Positions 7,786 through 15,191 of a DNA stretch of 56,389 nucleotides are shown here, piece by piece. Position numbers and translations under genes: made by a program. How positions within the stretch are numbered: the first letter of the stretch is position 1; every line of letters begins with the position of its first letter. The notes below the pieces were generated by a model. That model saw nothing but the letters and a program-made list of their open reading frames with translations, did no database searches and was not told where the DNA came from. Source of the stretch: an uncultured beta proteobacterium (GTDB lineage Bacteria; Pseudomonadota; Gammaproteobacteria; Burkholderiales; SG8-41); the NCBI GenBank assembly GCA_903889565.1, contig CAISYC010000051.1, positions 1 through 56,389 of the forward strand. Reading direction: 5' to 3'.

Positions 7786-8490
7786 TTATCGCAAATATTC
7801 GGCAGCGACGCGCTGCAGATGATCGCGAATATCGGCGGCGATGCCGCGGTCGGCGTAACCGATGCCTTCGGCGCTGCGGCCGAACAGCGTGCCGGAAAGC
7901 ACGCAGGCGGCGAGATAGCTGCCGGCCACCGTCGGATGTCCGTCTTCGACGGTCAGCGGCAGGCCGGGCCGGCGCTGCAACGAATGCGCGAAGGCAAGAC
8001 CGGCCGGCGCGATTTTGACGCCAAGCCGGCTGCCCAGCGCGTTGACCGAAGCCGCGAGGTTGGCGGTGGTCACGCCCTGTTTCACGCTGTCGGGGCGCTC
8101 CCAGGTCATCAGCAGTATGGTTCGCGCGCCGCTGCGCCGGATCTCTTCGCCGAGGCGGCGCGCGTAGTCATGGTATTTGCGCGCATCGAACACCGGCGTC
8201 TGGCTCTGCTCCTGCAGCACCACGTAATCCCATTTGCGTTCGCGCAGCTTCTGCAGCGCCTTGCCCTCGTTCCAGTGCTGCTCGAGCGTGTAGCCGCCGG
8301 CGACCACCCGCGCCGTCACGGTGCCCGGAGCGAGCGCTTCGAGCTCCTTGTCGAGTCCGTTGTTGTACCAGGTGAAGCTGTTGCCGATGAACAGGATGGC
8401 GGCGGCGCGGCTGTGGCCGGCCGCCAGCAGCAACAGCGCGAGGCCAAGCGCAAGCAAGAGCCTGACGGGTCGAGCTGCGTTCCTGTGCAT
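7786..8490 (-). CDS. Secreted SGNH/GDSL-like hydrolase
   Basis: 234 residues from ATG 8490. A hydrophobic signal segment covers residues 9-25, then block I FIGNSFTWYNN carries the nucleophile Ser, and EDGHPTVAGSY near the C-terminus carries the Asp-x-His pair. This fits an exported SGNH hydrolase acting on an ester or acetyl group; the substrate is unknown. An earlier in-frame Met at 8541 would overlap the neighbouring small gene and lengthen the n-region, so 8490 is preferred. It lies 20 bases upstream of the Bug gene, probably in one operon. Confidence 0.82.
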   Translation of the reverse strand: MHRNAARPVRLLLALGLALLLLAAGHSRAAAILFIGNSFTWYNNGLDKELEALAPGTVTARVVAGGYTLEQHWNEGKALQKLRERKWDYVVLQEQSQTPVFDARKYHDYARRLGEEIRRSGARTILLMTWERPDSVKQGVTTANLAASVNALGSRLGVKIAPAGLAFAHSLQRRPGLPLTVEDGHPTVAGSYLAACVLSGTLFGRSAEGIGYADRGIAADIRDHLQRVAAEYLR

Positions 8491-8515
8491 TGCGGCCGCG
8501 CCGTCGCACCAACGC

Positions 8516-8695
8516 TCAGACCGCGCCGACCAGCCAGTCAACCAGCGCAGCGGACGCGTAACAGATGATGAGCGAGGCGGCGAAAATCGTCAGGCTGCGC
8601 GTCATGCTTTTGGGAATGTCCATCTCGTCGAGCTTGCGCTTGATCAAAAAGCTCGCGATGAAATAAACAATGGTCGATACGACGATGCTCAGCAC
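8516..8695 (-). CDS. Small two-helix membrane protein
   Basis: 59 residues if started at the GTG at 8695, which has GGAG eight bases upstream. Two hydrophobic helices (about 3-17 and 35-56) are joined by a charged loop KRKLDEMDIPKS. No family recognised. The frame is open further upstream but the extra residues are Arg-rich and look untranslated. It ends 25 bases before the SGNH hydrolase start, so both may share a transcript. Confidence 0.6.
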   Translation of the reverse strand: MLSIVVSTIVYFIASFLIKRKLDEMDIPKSMTRSLTIFAASLIICYASAALVDWLVGAV

Positions 8696-8786
8696 GCGCG
8701 TTCTCCGGCGGTTTCCCTGCGGTCCGCATTGTCGCGCCAATCGCCGCGGCACAGTGAAAAAATCGCGCGCCGCAACGGCGGGCGCC

Positions 8787-9518
8787 TCACACCACCATGC
8801 GCGCCAGCCGGTAGAGCGTCGCGCCCAGAATTACGCCAAGCAGAATTTTGCGCAGATCGTCCTCGGCGACCTGCCGTGTCGCCAGCCGCGCACCGATCAG
8901 CGAGCCGATGCAGCCCGCCACCACCAGCGGCGTGTCGAGCGCAAAATCGAGCTGCATGGTTGACCAGTGCGGCAGCAGCGCGGAAAACGACGACGGCGTC
9001 ACTGCCAGCGCGTTCATGCCGGCGGCGGCGCGCGCATTGAAACCGGCCAGCATCAGCGCCGGCACCAGCAAAAAGCCCGGACCGACGCCGAGAAAACCGG
9101 TCGCAATCGCGATCGGGATCGCCAGCAGCAGGCCACGGCGGAAGTTCTCCTTACCCGGGCGCGCCGTCAGAGGACGCATCAGCCGCCAGCACAGATAAAT
9201 CACGGCGGCGAAATAGACGATCCAGATATACAGTGGATCGACCAGATGCGCGAGCCATGCGCCGAGCGGCGCGGTGAGCGTCGTCGCGAGGGCGAGCAGC
9301 GCGCCGCGGCGCCAGTCGACGTGGCCGGCCTGGGCAAAACCGATCAGCGAAAACAGCGCGGTGCAGCCGTTGAGCAAAAGGCTCAACGGTTGCACCTGGT
9401 TGACCAGATCGGGCAGGTAGAGCGACAGAAACGGCACTGCAGCAAAGGCCACGCCGATGCCGAGCATGCCCGAAAGCACCGACAGCGCGAGCAGCAGCGC
9501 GGTGAGAATCAGGTTCAT
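8787..9518 (-). CDS. TauE/SafE family membrane exporter
   Basis: 243 residues with about eight hydrophobic segments. The two family repeats are visible: SGMLGIGVAFAAVPFL near residue 16 and TGFLGVGPGFLLVPALM near residue 140. Members move sulfite, sulfoacetate or other organosulfur anions across the inner membrane; the substrate here is unknown. The gene follows a MarR regulator on the same strand with a 34-base gap, which suggests local control. Confidence 0.88.
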   Translation of the reverse strand: MNLILTALLLALSVLSGMLGIGVAFAAVPFLSLYLPDLVNQVQPLSLLLNGCTALFSLIGFAQAGHVDWRRGALLALATTLTAPLGAWLAHLVDPLYIWIVYFAAVIYLCWRLMRPLTARPGKENFRRGLLLAIPIAIATGFLGVGPGFLLVPALMLAGFNARAAAGMNALAVTPSSFSALLPHWSTMQLDFALDTPLVVAGCIGSLIGARLATRQVAEDDLRKILLGVILGATLYRLARMVV

Positions 9519-9552
9519 GTACGTGGACGATTGCAGCGGCTGGCGGTGCGCA

Positions 9553-10101
9553 TCACGGCTTGCCCGCCAAAAGTTCGGCCAGCGGCCTGTGCATCGGTGC
9601 CCTGTCGTCCGGATTCATTTCATGCAGCACGCCGCCGAGCAGCGTGTCGAGCGCGGCGAGCGAGTGCTGCGGCAGATTGAACAGCGCCTCATGCAGCCGC
9701 CCGCGCGCCGGTTGCGGCGCGCGTTTGAGCAGCGCGCGGCCCGCGGCCGTCAGATGAAGGGCCACCACCCGTTGATCGGCGTCATCGCGCGCGCGTCGCA
9801 GCAGTTTGGCGCGGGCGAGCTTCTCGATCAGGTTGCTGACGGTCGACTGGTGCATCGCCATCGCCGCCGCCAGTTCGCTGACGCGTAGTCCCGGCGCATG
9901 GTCGATTTCCCAAAGCACCCACAGCTGCGCGCCATTGATGCCGCACTGCTCCTCGACCCACCGGTAATGACGCTTGGCGACGTTGATGATGAGGCGAAAT
10001 TTTTTCAGCAGCGCCAGCGCCAGCGCGCGATCAACCGAAGACGGCGCTTTTGCTGCGCTGCGATTGCGCGCCGGGCGCGCGGATTTTCCTTTGCTTTTCA
10101 T
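9553..10101 (-). CDS. MarR family transcriptional regulator
   Basis: 182 residues from ATG 10101. The winged helix is clear: LRVSELAAAMAMHQSTVSNLIEKL is the helix-turn-helix (about residues 74-97), and the wing RDDADQRVVALHLT follows. The N-terminus is Lys/Arg-rich. The frame is open far upstream, but that part overlaps the divergent Pal-like gene and is not coding. A perfect seven-base inverted repeat lies 55 bases upstream as a likely operator. It probably controls itself and the downstream TauE-like exporter. Confidence 0.92.
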   Translation of the reverse strand: MKSKGKSARPARNRSAAKAPSSVDRALALALLKKFRLIINVAKRHYRWVEEQCGINGAQLWVLWEIDHAPGLRVSELAAAMAMHQSTVSNLIEKLARAKLLRRARDDADQRVVALHLTAAGRALLKRAPQPARGRLHEALFNLPQHSLAALDTLLGGVLHEMNPDDRAPMHRPLAELLAGKP

Positions 10102-10155
10102 GCGGGTCGGCTGCCACGGGAACTTGTTGCGGATAAGCCATTCTAACCGGCCAGA

Positions 10156-10173
10156 TACATTTGTAGAAATGTA
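10156..10173. promoter_or_regulatory. Candidate MarR operator
   Basis: TACATTT-GTAG-AAATGTA: perfect 7-base arms with a 4-base spacer, 18 bases in all, the size and symmetry of MarR sites. It sits in an AT-rich spot between marR (minus) and the Pal-like gene (plus), so it could act on both. Confidence 0.6.
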
Positions 10174-10233
10174 ATTTTTGCAACCCGGCGCGGTGTCGCC
10201 GCCGATTCCCCCCTGCCCAAGGAGAAATGCCCG

Positions 10234-10773
10234 ATGAAATCCGCCCTGCCAGCCCTTGCCGTCCTTGTCCTCATCGCCGGCTGTGCCGGCCAGCCGCCCA
10301 AAACCGAAACCACGGCCGCCGCCGCTCCGGCGCAGACTGCGCCGGTCGCCGCGGCGCCCGTGCCGCAGCCGGTGGTGCGGGCGGTCGAAACGCCGCACAT
10401 CGCCGTCGATCCGCTCGACGACCCCGACGGACCGCTGGCGAAGCGCAGCATTTACTACGAATTCGACAAATCCGGTATCCGCGACCAGTACAAGCCGTTG
10501 CTGCAGGCGCACGCCGGTTACCTGGCTGCGCACCGCGCGACGCATGTGCGTGTCGAGGGCAATTGTGACGAACGCGGCAGTCGCGAGTACAATCTTGCGT
10601 TGGGGCAGCGGCGCGCGGATAGCGTCAAGGCCGGCATGAAAGTGCTGGGCGTCGCGGATGAACAAATCGAGACCGTCAGCTGGGGCGAGGAAAAACCCCG
10701 AGCCGCCGGCCACGACGAAGCTGCATGGTCCCAGAACCGCCGCAGTGACATCGTTTACGACAGGGGGCGATGA
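10234..10773 (+). CDS. Pal-like OmpA-domain lipoprotein
   Basis: 179 residues. Lipobox LIAGC puts the lipidated Cys at residue 17. A Pro/Ala-rich linker (20-50) leads to an OmpA-like domain with YYEFDKSGI, VEGNCDERGSREYNLALGQRRA and the peptidoglycan-contact Asp/Arg residues. It resembles Pal (peptidoglycan-associated lipoprotein), but the tolB/tol genes are not next to it and the C-terminus is longer than usual, so it may be a paralogue. AAGGAG precedes the ATG. It overlaps the next small gene (ATGATG). Confidence 0.88.
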   Translation: MKSALPALAVLVLIAGCAGQPPKTETTAAAAPAQTAPVAAAPVPQPVVRAVETPHIAVDPLDDPDGPLAKRSIYYEFDKSGIRDQYKPLLQAHAGYLAAHRATHVRVEGNCDERGSREYNLALGQRRADSVKAGMKVLGVADEQIETVSWGEEKPRAAGHDEAAWSQNRRSDIVYDRGR

Positions 10774-10946
10774 TGAAATTTGAAGACGTGGCGCTTGTCG
10801 GGTTTCTGCTTGCACTGTATTTCGTCGCGGCGCGCGATATCGACACCATGCGCGGCGAAAACGGCGCCTATCAGCAGGCCAGTCTGGTGTATCACAGCCG
10901 CACCTCCGACCGCGCCGCGCTGCTGCGCACCGGCAGCCGGCCCTGA
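10770..10946 (+). CDS. Small hypothetical protein with one membrane helix, overlapping the Pal-like gene
   Basis: 58 residues (or 57 from the second ATG at 10773). Its ATG overlaps the TGA of the Pal-like gene, the usual sign of translational coupling. Residues 8-20 (VALVGFLLALYFV) form one hydrophobic helix; the rest is polar. No family recognised. A different frame over the same bases is open slightly longer but has no coupling signal and looks random. Confidence 0.5.
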   Translation: MMKFEDVALVGFLLALYFVAARDIDTMRGENGAYQQASLVYHSRTSDRAALLRTGSRP

Positions 10947-11019
10947 TGCCGGCCTGACTGTGCGCCAGCGCACATTGGCGGCGCATCGCGGATCGGGGGC
11001 GATAGTCCGCCGCAAATAA

Positions 11020-11040
11020 CGCACGGCCGACGGCCGTGCG
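11020..11040. terminator. Perfect 21-base hairpin after the Pal-like unit
   Basis: CGCACGGCCG-A-CGGCCGTGCG: ten-base arms around one central base. It follows the small gene by 73 bases and precedes the protease gene. It has no T-run, so termination is uncertain; it may be a protein site. Confidence 0.35.
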
Positions 11041-11056
11041 GTGGTAACCTCGCACG

Positions 11057-11836
11057 ATGCACCCCGCCGATGCCGGCACGCGGGTGCGAACCGTTGCGAT
11101 TCCGATGACCGATTCCATTCTTCTTTCCGCCGCGCGTCTGCTGACCTTCGAAAACCAGCGCGCGCTGACCAACGCGAGCAGCTTTTTTTTCGAGCGCGAC
11201 GAGCGGCTGTTTCTGGTGACCAGCCGGCACGTCATGATCGACGAGCCGAGCAAGCATTTTCCCAATCGCATCGAAATCGAGTTGCACACCGATCCGCACA
11301 ATCTTGCCAAATCGATCGGTTTTTCGATACCGTTGTACAAACAGGGCAAGAGCATCTGGCGGCAGGGCACCGATGCCGCCGGCGAGATCGACGTCGCGGT
11401 GATCGAACTCGATCGCGCGGCGCTGCCGAAGACCGCCGTCTATCACGCCTTTACGCCGCACCATTTGCAGACTTCGCTCGATCAGGTCGAGGTCGGCAGT
11501 TCGCTGCTGGTGGTCGGTTTTCCGCTCGGCTTTCACGACACCCTGCATCACATGCCGGTGGTGCGCCACGCGGTGGTCGCCTCGGCCTTCGGTCTGCGGT
11601 TTCGCGGGCTTGGTTACTTTCTCACCGACGCGCGCACCCACCGCGGCACCAGCGGCGCACCGGTGGTCATGCGCGCGAACGACGGCGACGCGAAGGACCG
11701 CGGCCTGCCGTGGAAGCTCCTTGGTGTGCATTCCGCGCGCATCGATGCCGGCACGCGCGACCCCGAACTCGACGAAGCGCTCGGGCTCAACTGCGCGTGG
11801 TACGCGGATATCCTGCTGACGCTCACCGAAAAGTAG
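11057..11836 (+). CDS. Trypsin-like serine protease domain protein
   Basis: 259 residues from 11057, or 243 from ATG 11105. A chymotrypsin fold can be traced: His58 in VTSRHV, Asp112 in GEIDVAVIEL, Ser199 in HRGTSGAPVV. The nucleophile motif is GTSGAP rather than GDSGGP. There is no clear signal peptide, so a cytoplasmic location is likely. It has no PDZ domain, so it is not a Deg/Htr protease. The ATG at 11105 may be the true start because the first 16 residues look unstructured. Substrate unknown. Confidence 0.72.
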   Translation: MHPADAGTRVRTVAIPMTDSILLSAARLLTFENQRALTNASSFFFERDERLFLVTSRHVMIDEPSKHFPNRIEIELHTDPHNLAKSIGFSIPLYKQGKSIWRQGTDAAGEIDVAVIELDRAALPKTAVYHAFTPHHLQTSLDQVEVGSSLLVVGFPLGFHDTLHHMPVVRHAVVASAFGLRFRGLGYFLTDARTHRGTSGAPVVMRANDGDAKDRGLPWKLLGVHSARIDAGTRDPELDEALGLNCAWYADILLTLTEK

Positions 11837-12052
11837 GCGGGTTCAGCGCAGCAGGGCCTCGACGCTTTTCTGCAGCGGCGGCGGCACATCCTTTTCAAAC
11901 CCGTCGTTGCGCTGCGCCCGGATATGGTTGCGCGGGCCCGGGGCCGGCGGACGTCAAGGGTGCGCTGCCGAACAGACCCGCGCATTCGCAAGTGGGATCC
12001 TCGCTTCGGTGTTGCCGGAACGTTCCGTGCAGACCGGACCCCGGGGCCGTCG

Positions 12053-12310
12053 ATGATTTCCACACCGTTGAAAATGAAACTTGCGTTCGTCGTTGTCGCG
12101 GTCAGCTTGCTCGCCGCAGGGGCGGTCATCGCGCAGAACCCGGGCTGGGCCGGTCCGGACGTCAGTCAGAAAAGCGAAGAGAGCAAGGCGCGCAATTCTG
12201 ACAAGGGCGGCCCGACCGCGGGCGAACAAAAAGCCTTTCAGCAGGACGAGGAAATAAAAGCGCAACGCGCGCGCGACGCGGCGGCCACGGTAAAACCGCC
12301 GGCGCCGTAA
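12053..12310 (+). CDS. Small exported hypothetical protein
   Basis: 85 residues from ATG 12053 (78 from ATG 12074). A signal peptide KLAFVVVAVSLLAAGAVIAQ is followed by a polar, Lys/Glu/Gln-rich tail ending in KPPAP. No domain recognised. The frame is open further upstream without membrane or start signals. It may be a small periplasmic protein; the next gene is another small envelope protein. Confidence 0.55.
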   Translation: MISTPLKMKLAFVVVAVSLLAAGAVIAQNPGWAGPDVSQKSEESKARNSDKGGPTAGEQKAFQQDEEIKAQRARDAAATVKPPAP

Positions 12311-12379
12311 GCGTGTGCGTCGATCCCCGCGAACCGTCGCCGGTTCGTCCTTTAACAACTTTCCACCCCGGGAGTACTC

Positions 12380-12577
12380 ATGAAAAAGCTTGCTGTTACA
12401 CTGCTTGCACTGACTGCGTTGCTGACCGGTTGCCTGTATGGCGAACCGGGCGGACGCGCGTATAGCGGCGACAACCGCGGCGAAAGCCGCGGCGAGGATC
12501 GTGGTGATCGTGACGGCGGCTACAACCGCGACGCGCGTGAACGCGACGACGAAGACAACCGGCGGGACCGCCGGTAG
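12380..12577 (+). CDS. Small lipoprotein with Arg/Asp-rich tail
   Basis: 65 residues. Lipobox LLTGC at residues 14-18 gives a lipidated Cys18. The mature part is a disordered run of Arg, Asp, Gly and Glu (RGESRGEDRGDRDGG...). A GGGAG ribosome site precedes the ATG. No family recognised; the charged tail may bind a surface polymer or be a spacer. Confidence 0.65.
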   Translation: MKKLAVTLLALTALLTGCLYGEPGGRAYSGDNRGESRGEDRGDRDGGYNRDARERDDEDNRRDRR

Positions 12578-12635
12578 GCGCAACGCAGCAACCCGGACGG
12601 GGGCGCGCGTCTGCCGGCGATTGGGAGGCGCGTCA

Positions 12636-13124
12636 ATGGTTGAAGCGGCAAACTGGAAGGATCTGGCGTCGGCACTGCGCGATTTGCACCGCACGCTGTT
12701 CGAGCATGCGCGGCGCGATTACGAGCGTGCACATGCAACCAGTGTCACCGCCGGGGAACTGCTGAACCTGCTGACCTCGGATGCGGAATTCGCGTGGCTG
12801 CGCAGCCTGTCCGAATTGATGGTTGATCTCGATCTGGTGCGCGAGGCCGCAGCGGACGAACGCGACGCGCTGGCCGCCACCGTGCGCGCGGCGGTCGAAC
12901 ATGTGCTGTCGATTCCGCAGGCGCCGGCGATTGCCGGCGCATTCGCGCAACGCTATATCGATTACCTGCACGATGACCCGCATGTGGCGATGGCGCATGC
13001 CGCCGTCAAGCGCGTGCTCAATGCCTGGCCGCGCGCCGACGGTGACGCCGCGGCCGCATTGCACGAACGGCACCGGCTCGCCGAGAAAGCGGCTCACCTC
13101 GCAAAGCGCAGATCGACGCATTAG
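12636..13124 (+). CDS. Hypothetical helical cytoplasmic protein
   Basis: 162 residues, no signal peptide. The ATG has GGGAGG seven bases upstream. The sequence is mostly helical, rich in Ala, Arg, Glu and His, with no domain I can name. The frame is open upstream through the lipoprotein gene in another frame, but the strong ribosome site sets the start. It follows the lipoprotein by 58 bases. Confidence 0.7.
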   Translation: MVEAANWKDLASALRDLHRTLFEHARRDYERAHATSVTAGELLNLLTSDAEFAWLRSLSELMVDLDLVREAAADERDALAATVRAAVEHVLSIPQAPAIAGAFAQRYIDYLHDDPHVAMAHAAVKRVLNAWPRADGDAAAALHERHRLAEKAAHLAKRRSTH

Positions 13125-13241
13125 CGCAGCTGTAACGACCCTCGAAAAAAAGTCCAACGCCCGCGCCGCGATTGCAGACGCGGGGCCGCGTCAGGCGGAG
13201 TGCTATGATGCCCGCTGGTTCGACGGACGGAGGAGGCCGTG

Positions 13242-14225
13242 ATGTCGCGACGCGTATCCCGCATTGTATTTACCGTGCTGGCGGTGGCCGGCGTGTTTGC
13301 GTGTCCTGCGATATTGCAGGCGCAGCCGTTTCCGTCGCGCCCGATCCGCATCGTCGTGCCGTTCCCGCCCGGCGGCACCTCCGACATCCTCGCGCGTTCG
13401 ATCGGCCAGAAGCTGACCGAGGAGTGGGGCCAGCCGGTGATCGCCGACAATCGCCCGGGGGCGGCAGGCAACATCGCCTCCGAGTTTGTCGCCAAATCCA
13501 AACCCGACGGTTACACGCTCTACATCAACACCGTCGGCACGCACGCGATCAATCCCGCCATTTACGCAACGCTGCCGTTCGACATCATGCGCGATTTCAC
13601 GCCGATCACGAACCTCGTCAATCTGCCGAGCGTGCTGCTGGTGCATCCCTCGGTGCCGGTAAAAAACCTGAAAGAGCTGATCGCGCTGGCAAGGAAGCGG
13701 CCGGATGAACTGCAATACAGTTCGGCCGGCAGCGGTTCGCAGCCGCATCTGACCGCCGAGATGCTGAAGATGATGGCCGGCATCAAGCTGCTGCATGTGC
13801 CGTACAAGGGCGCCGGCCCGCAGATGATCGGCCTGCTCTCCGGCGAGGTCGCGCTGAGTTTCGCCACCGCGCCTTCGGGCGTGCCCTATGTGAAGAACGG
13901 CCAGTTGCGCGCGATCGCCGTCACCAGCGCCAACCGCATTCCCGCGCTGCCCGATGTGCAGACCGTCGCCGAGGGCGGCGTGCCCGGTTACGAAGCGATC
14001 GGCTGGAACGGCCTGCTCGGCCCCGGCGGCATGCCGGCGCCGCTGCTCGAAAAAATCCACGATGCGGTGGCGAAGATCGTGCGCACGCCGGAAATGAATG
14101 CGCGGCTGGTCGATCTCGGCGCCGAGCCCGCGCTGTCCACGCCGGCGGAATTCGGCGCGCTGATCAAATCCGAGATCGTCAAATGGGCGAAGGTGGTGAA
14201 GGAGTCGGGGGCGAAGCTCGACTAG
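13242..14225 (+). CDS. Bug/TctC family periplasmic substrate-binding protein
   Basis: 327 residues. Signal peptide ends near ILQAQ. The family blocks FPSRPIRIVVPFPPGG, DNRPGAAGNIA, VPYKGAGPQMIGLLSG and VQTVAEGGVPGYE are all present. The likely ligand is a small carboxylate. AGGAGG six bases before the ATG makes 13242 better than the GTG at 13239. No partner transporter genes are adjacent. Confidence 0.94.
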   Translation: MSRRVSRIVFTVLAVAGVFACPAILQAQPFPSRPIRIVVPFPPGGTSDILARSIGQKLTEEWGQPVIADNRPGAAGNIASEFVAKSKPDGYTLYINTVGTHAINPAIYATLPFDIMRDFTPITNLVNLPSVLLVHPSVPVKNLKELIALARKRPDELQYSSAGSGSQPHLTAEMLKMMAGIKLLHVPYKGAGPQMIGLLSGEVALSFATAPSGVPYVKNGQLRAIAVTSANRIPALPDVQTVAEGGVPGYEAIGWNGLLGPGGMPAPLLEKIHDAVAKIVRTPEMNARLVDLGAEPALSTPAEFGALIKSEIVKWAKVVKESGAKLD

Positions 14226-14351
14226 ATTCTTCATCGTTCAGCTGACCGGAACGGCGTAAATGAATTCATCCATCCGTTCCACGCATTTTCCCGGCATCGC
14301 GCGGAAGCTATTACACTGCCACCTTTGGTTATTGGCCGTCCGGAACCCGCG

Positions 14352-14552
14352 ATGGAATCACGCCTCGAAAAGATCGAAAGCAAACTCGGCCTCGCCGAGG
14401 ACATGCTCGAAGAACTGAACAAAACAATTTACCTGCAGCAGCGCCGCATCGACCAGTTGCAGCAGGAAATCGTCACCCTGCGCCAGCAGGTGCAGCAGTC
14501 GATGCCGCCCGAGCAGCGCAGTCTGCTCGATGAAATCCCTCCGCATTATTAA
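14352..14552 (+). CDS. slyX: SlyX family protein
   Basis: 66 residues, almost entirely a coiled coil: ESRLEKIESKL, MLEELNKTIYLQQRRIDQLQ and so on, ending in the typical ...LDEIPPHY. This end is the hallmark of SlyX, whose function is unknown. In-frame Met at 14352 matches the family start; the ribosome site is weak. Confidence 0.88.
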   Translation: MESRLEKIESKLGLAEDMLEELNKTIYLQQRRIDQLQQEIVTLRQQVQQSMPPEQRSLLDEIPPHY

Positions 14553-14567
14553 CCAAGGACATTCAAC

Positions 14568-14756
14568 ATGGATTTCGGTTACCGCGGTATTGGCGGATTG
14601 CTCGTGCTCGCCGGCGATATCTGGGCGATCCTCAACATCGTGCAGAGCAGCGCCGGCAACGGCAAAAAAGTGATCTGGATACTGATCGTGCTGTTTCTGC
14701 CGTTGCTTGGATTGCTGCTGTGGTTCTTCCTCGGTCCGCGCGGCAGCAAGGCCTAG
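14568..14756 (+). CDS. PLDc_N domain small membrane protein
   Basis: 62 residues. Two hydrophobic helices, the second ending KVIWILIVLFLPLLGLLLWFF followed by LGPRG, the pattern of the phospholipase D nuclease N-terminal domain (PLDc_N). No catalytic domain is attached, as in many stand-alone members. It starts 15 bases after slyX and precedes the DUF952 gene by 21 bases, so the three are probably one unit. Confidence 0.8.
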   Translation: MDFGYRGIGGLLVLAGDIWAILNIVQSSAGNGKKVIWILIVLFLPLLGLLLWFFLGPRGSKA

Positions 14757-14777
14757 CGCACGATCGCTGAATCAGGC

Positions 14778-15119
14778 ATGAGCATCATCTATCACATCAC
14801 CCGGCGCGCCGACTGGCAGGCGGCGCTTGCCGCGCATGCCTACGCCGCCGACAGCCTCGCCAGCGAAGGCTTCATCCACTGCTCGACCGCGCAGCAGGTG
14901 CTGGCCACTGCCAACCGCATCTTCAGCGGGCGACGCGATCTTCTGCTGCTGAGTGTCGATACCGCGCGCGTCAAGGCAGAGATCCGGCATGAAAACCTCG
15001 AGGGCGGCGCCGAACTGTTTCCGCATATCTACGGCGTGCTGCCGATCGACGCGATCGTCGCAGTACACGATTTTCCGCCGGCGGCCGACGGCACATTTGC
15101 GCTGCCGTCCGGCGTGTAA
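14778..15119 (+). CDS. DUF952 family protein
   Basis: 113 residues. The opening IYHITRRADWQAA, the FIHCSTAQQV block and the FPHIYGVLPIDAIV block match DUF952, a small cytoplasmic family of unknown activity with a fold related to ADP-ribosyl-binding enzymes. Full length. Last gene of the slyX-PLDc_N-DUF952 group. Confidence 0.86.
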   Translation: MSIIYHITRRADWQAALAAHAYAADSLASEGFIHCSTAQQVLATANRIFSGRRDLLLLSVDTARVKAEIRHENLEGGAELFPHIYGVLPIDAIVAVHDFPPAADGTFALPSGV

Positions 15120-15191
15120 CCGTTTTGTAACACCGGCCGCGGTATCGTGTGCGGCCGGCTGCGATGCCCGTTCAATTTCCGGAGACCCGCG

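Noticed and set aside
10102-11370. N-terminal extension of the MarR frame to about 600 residues
   Set aside because: It would run antisense through the Pal-like and protease genes; the MarR start at 10101 is standard.
11837-12052. Minus-strand fragment ending ...VPPPLQKSVEALLR at 11842
   Set aside because: About 35 codons after a stop, no start or family; could be a remnant but cannot be supported.
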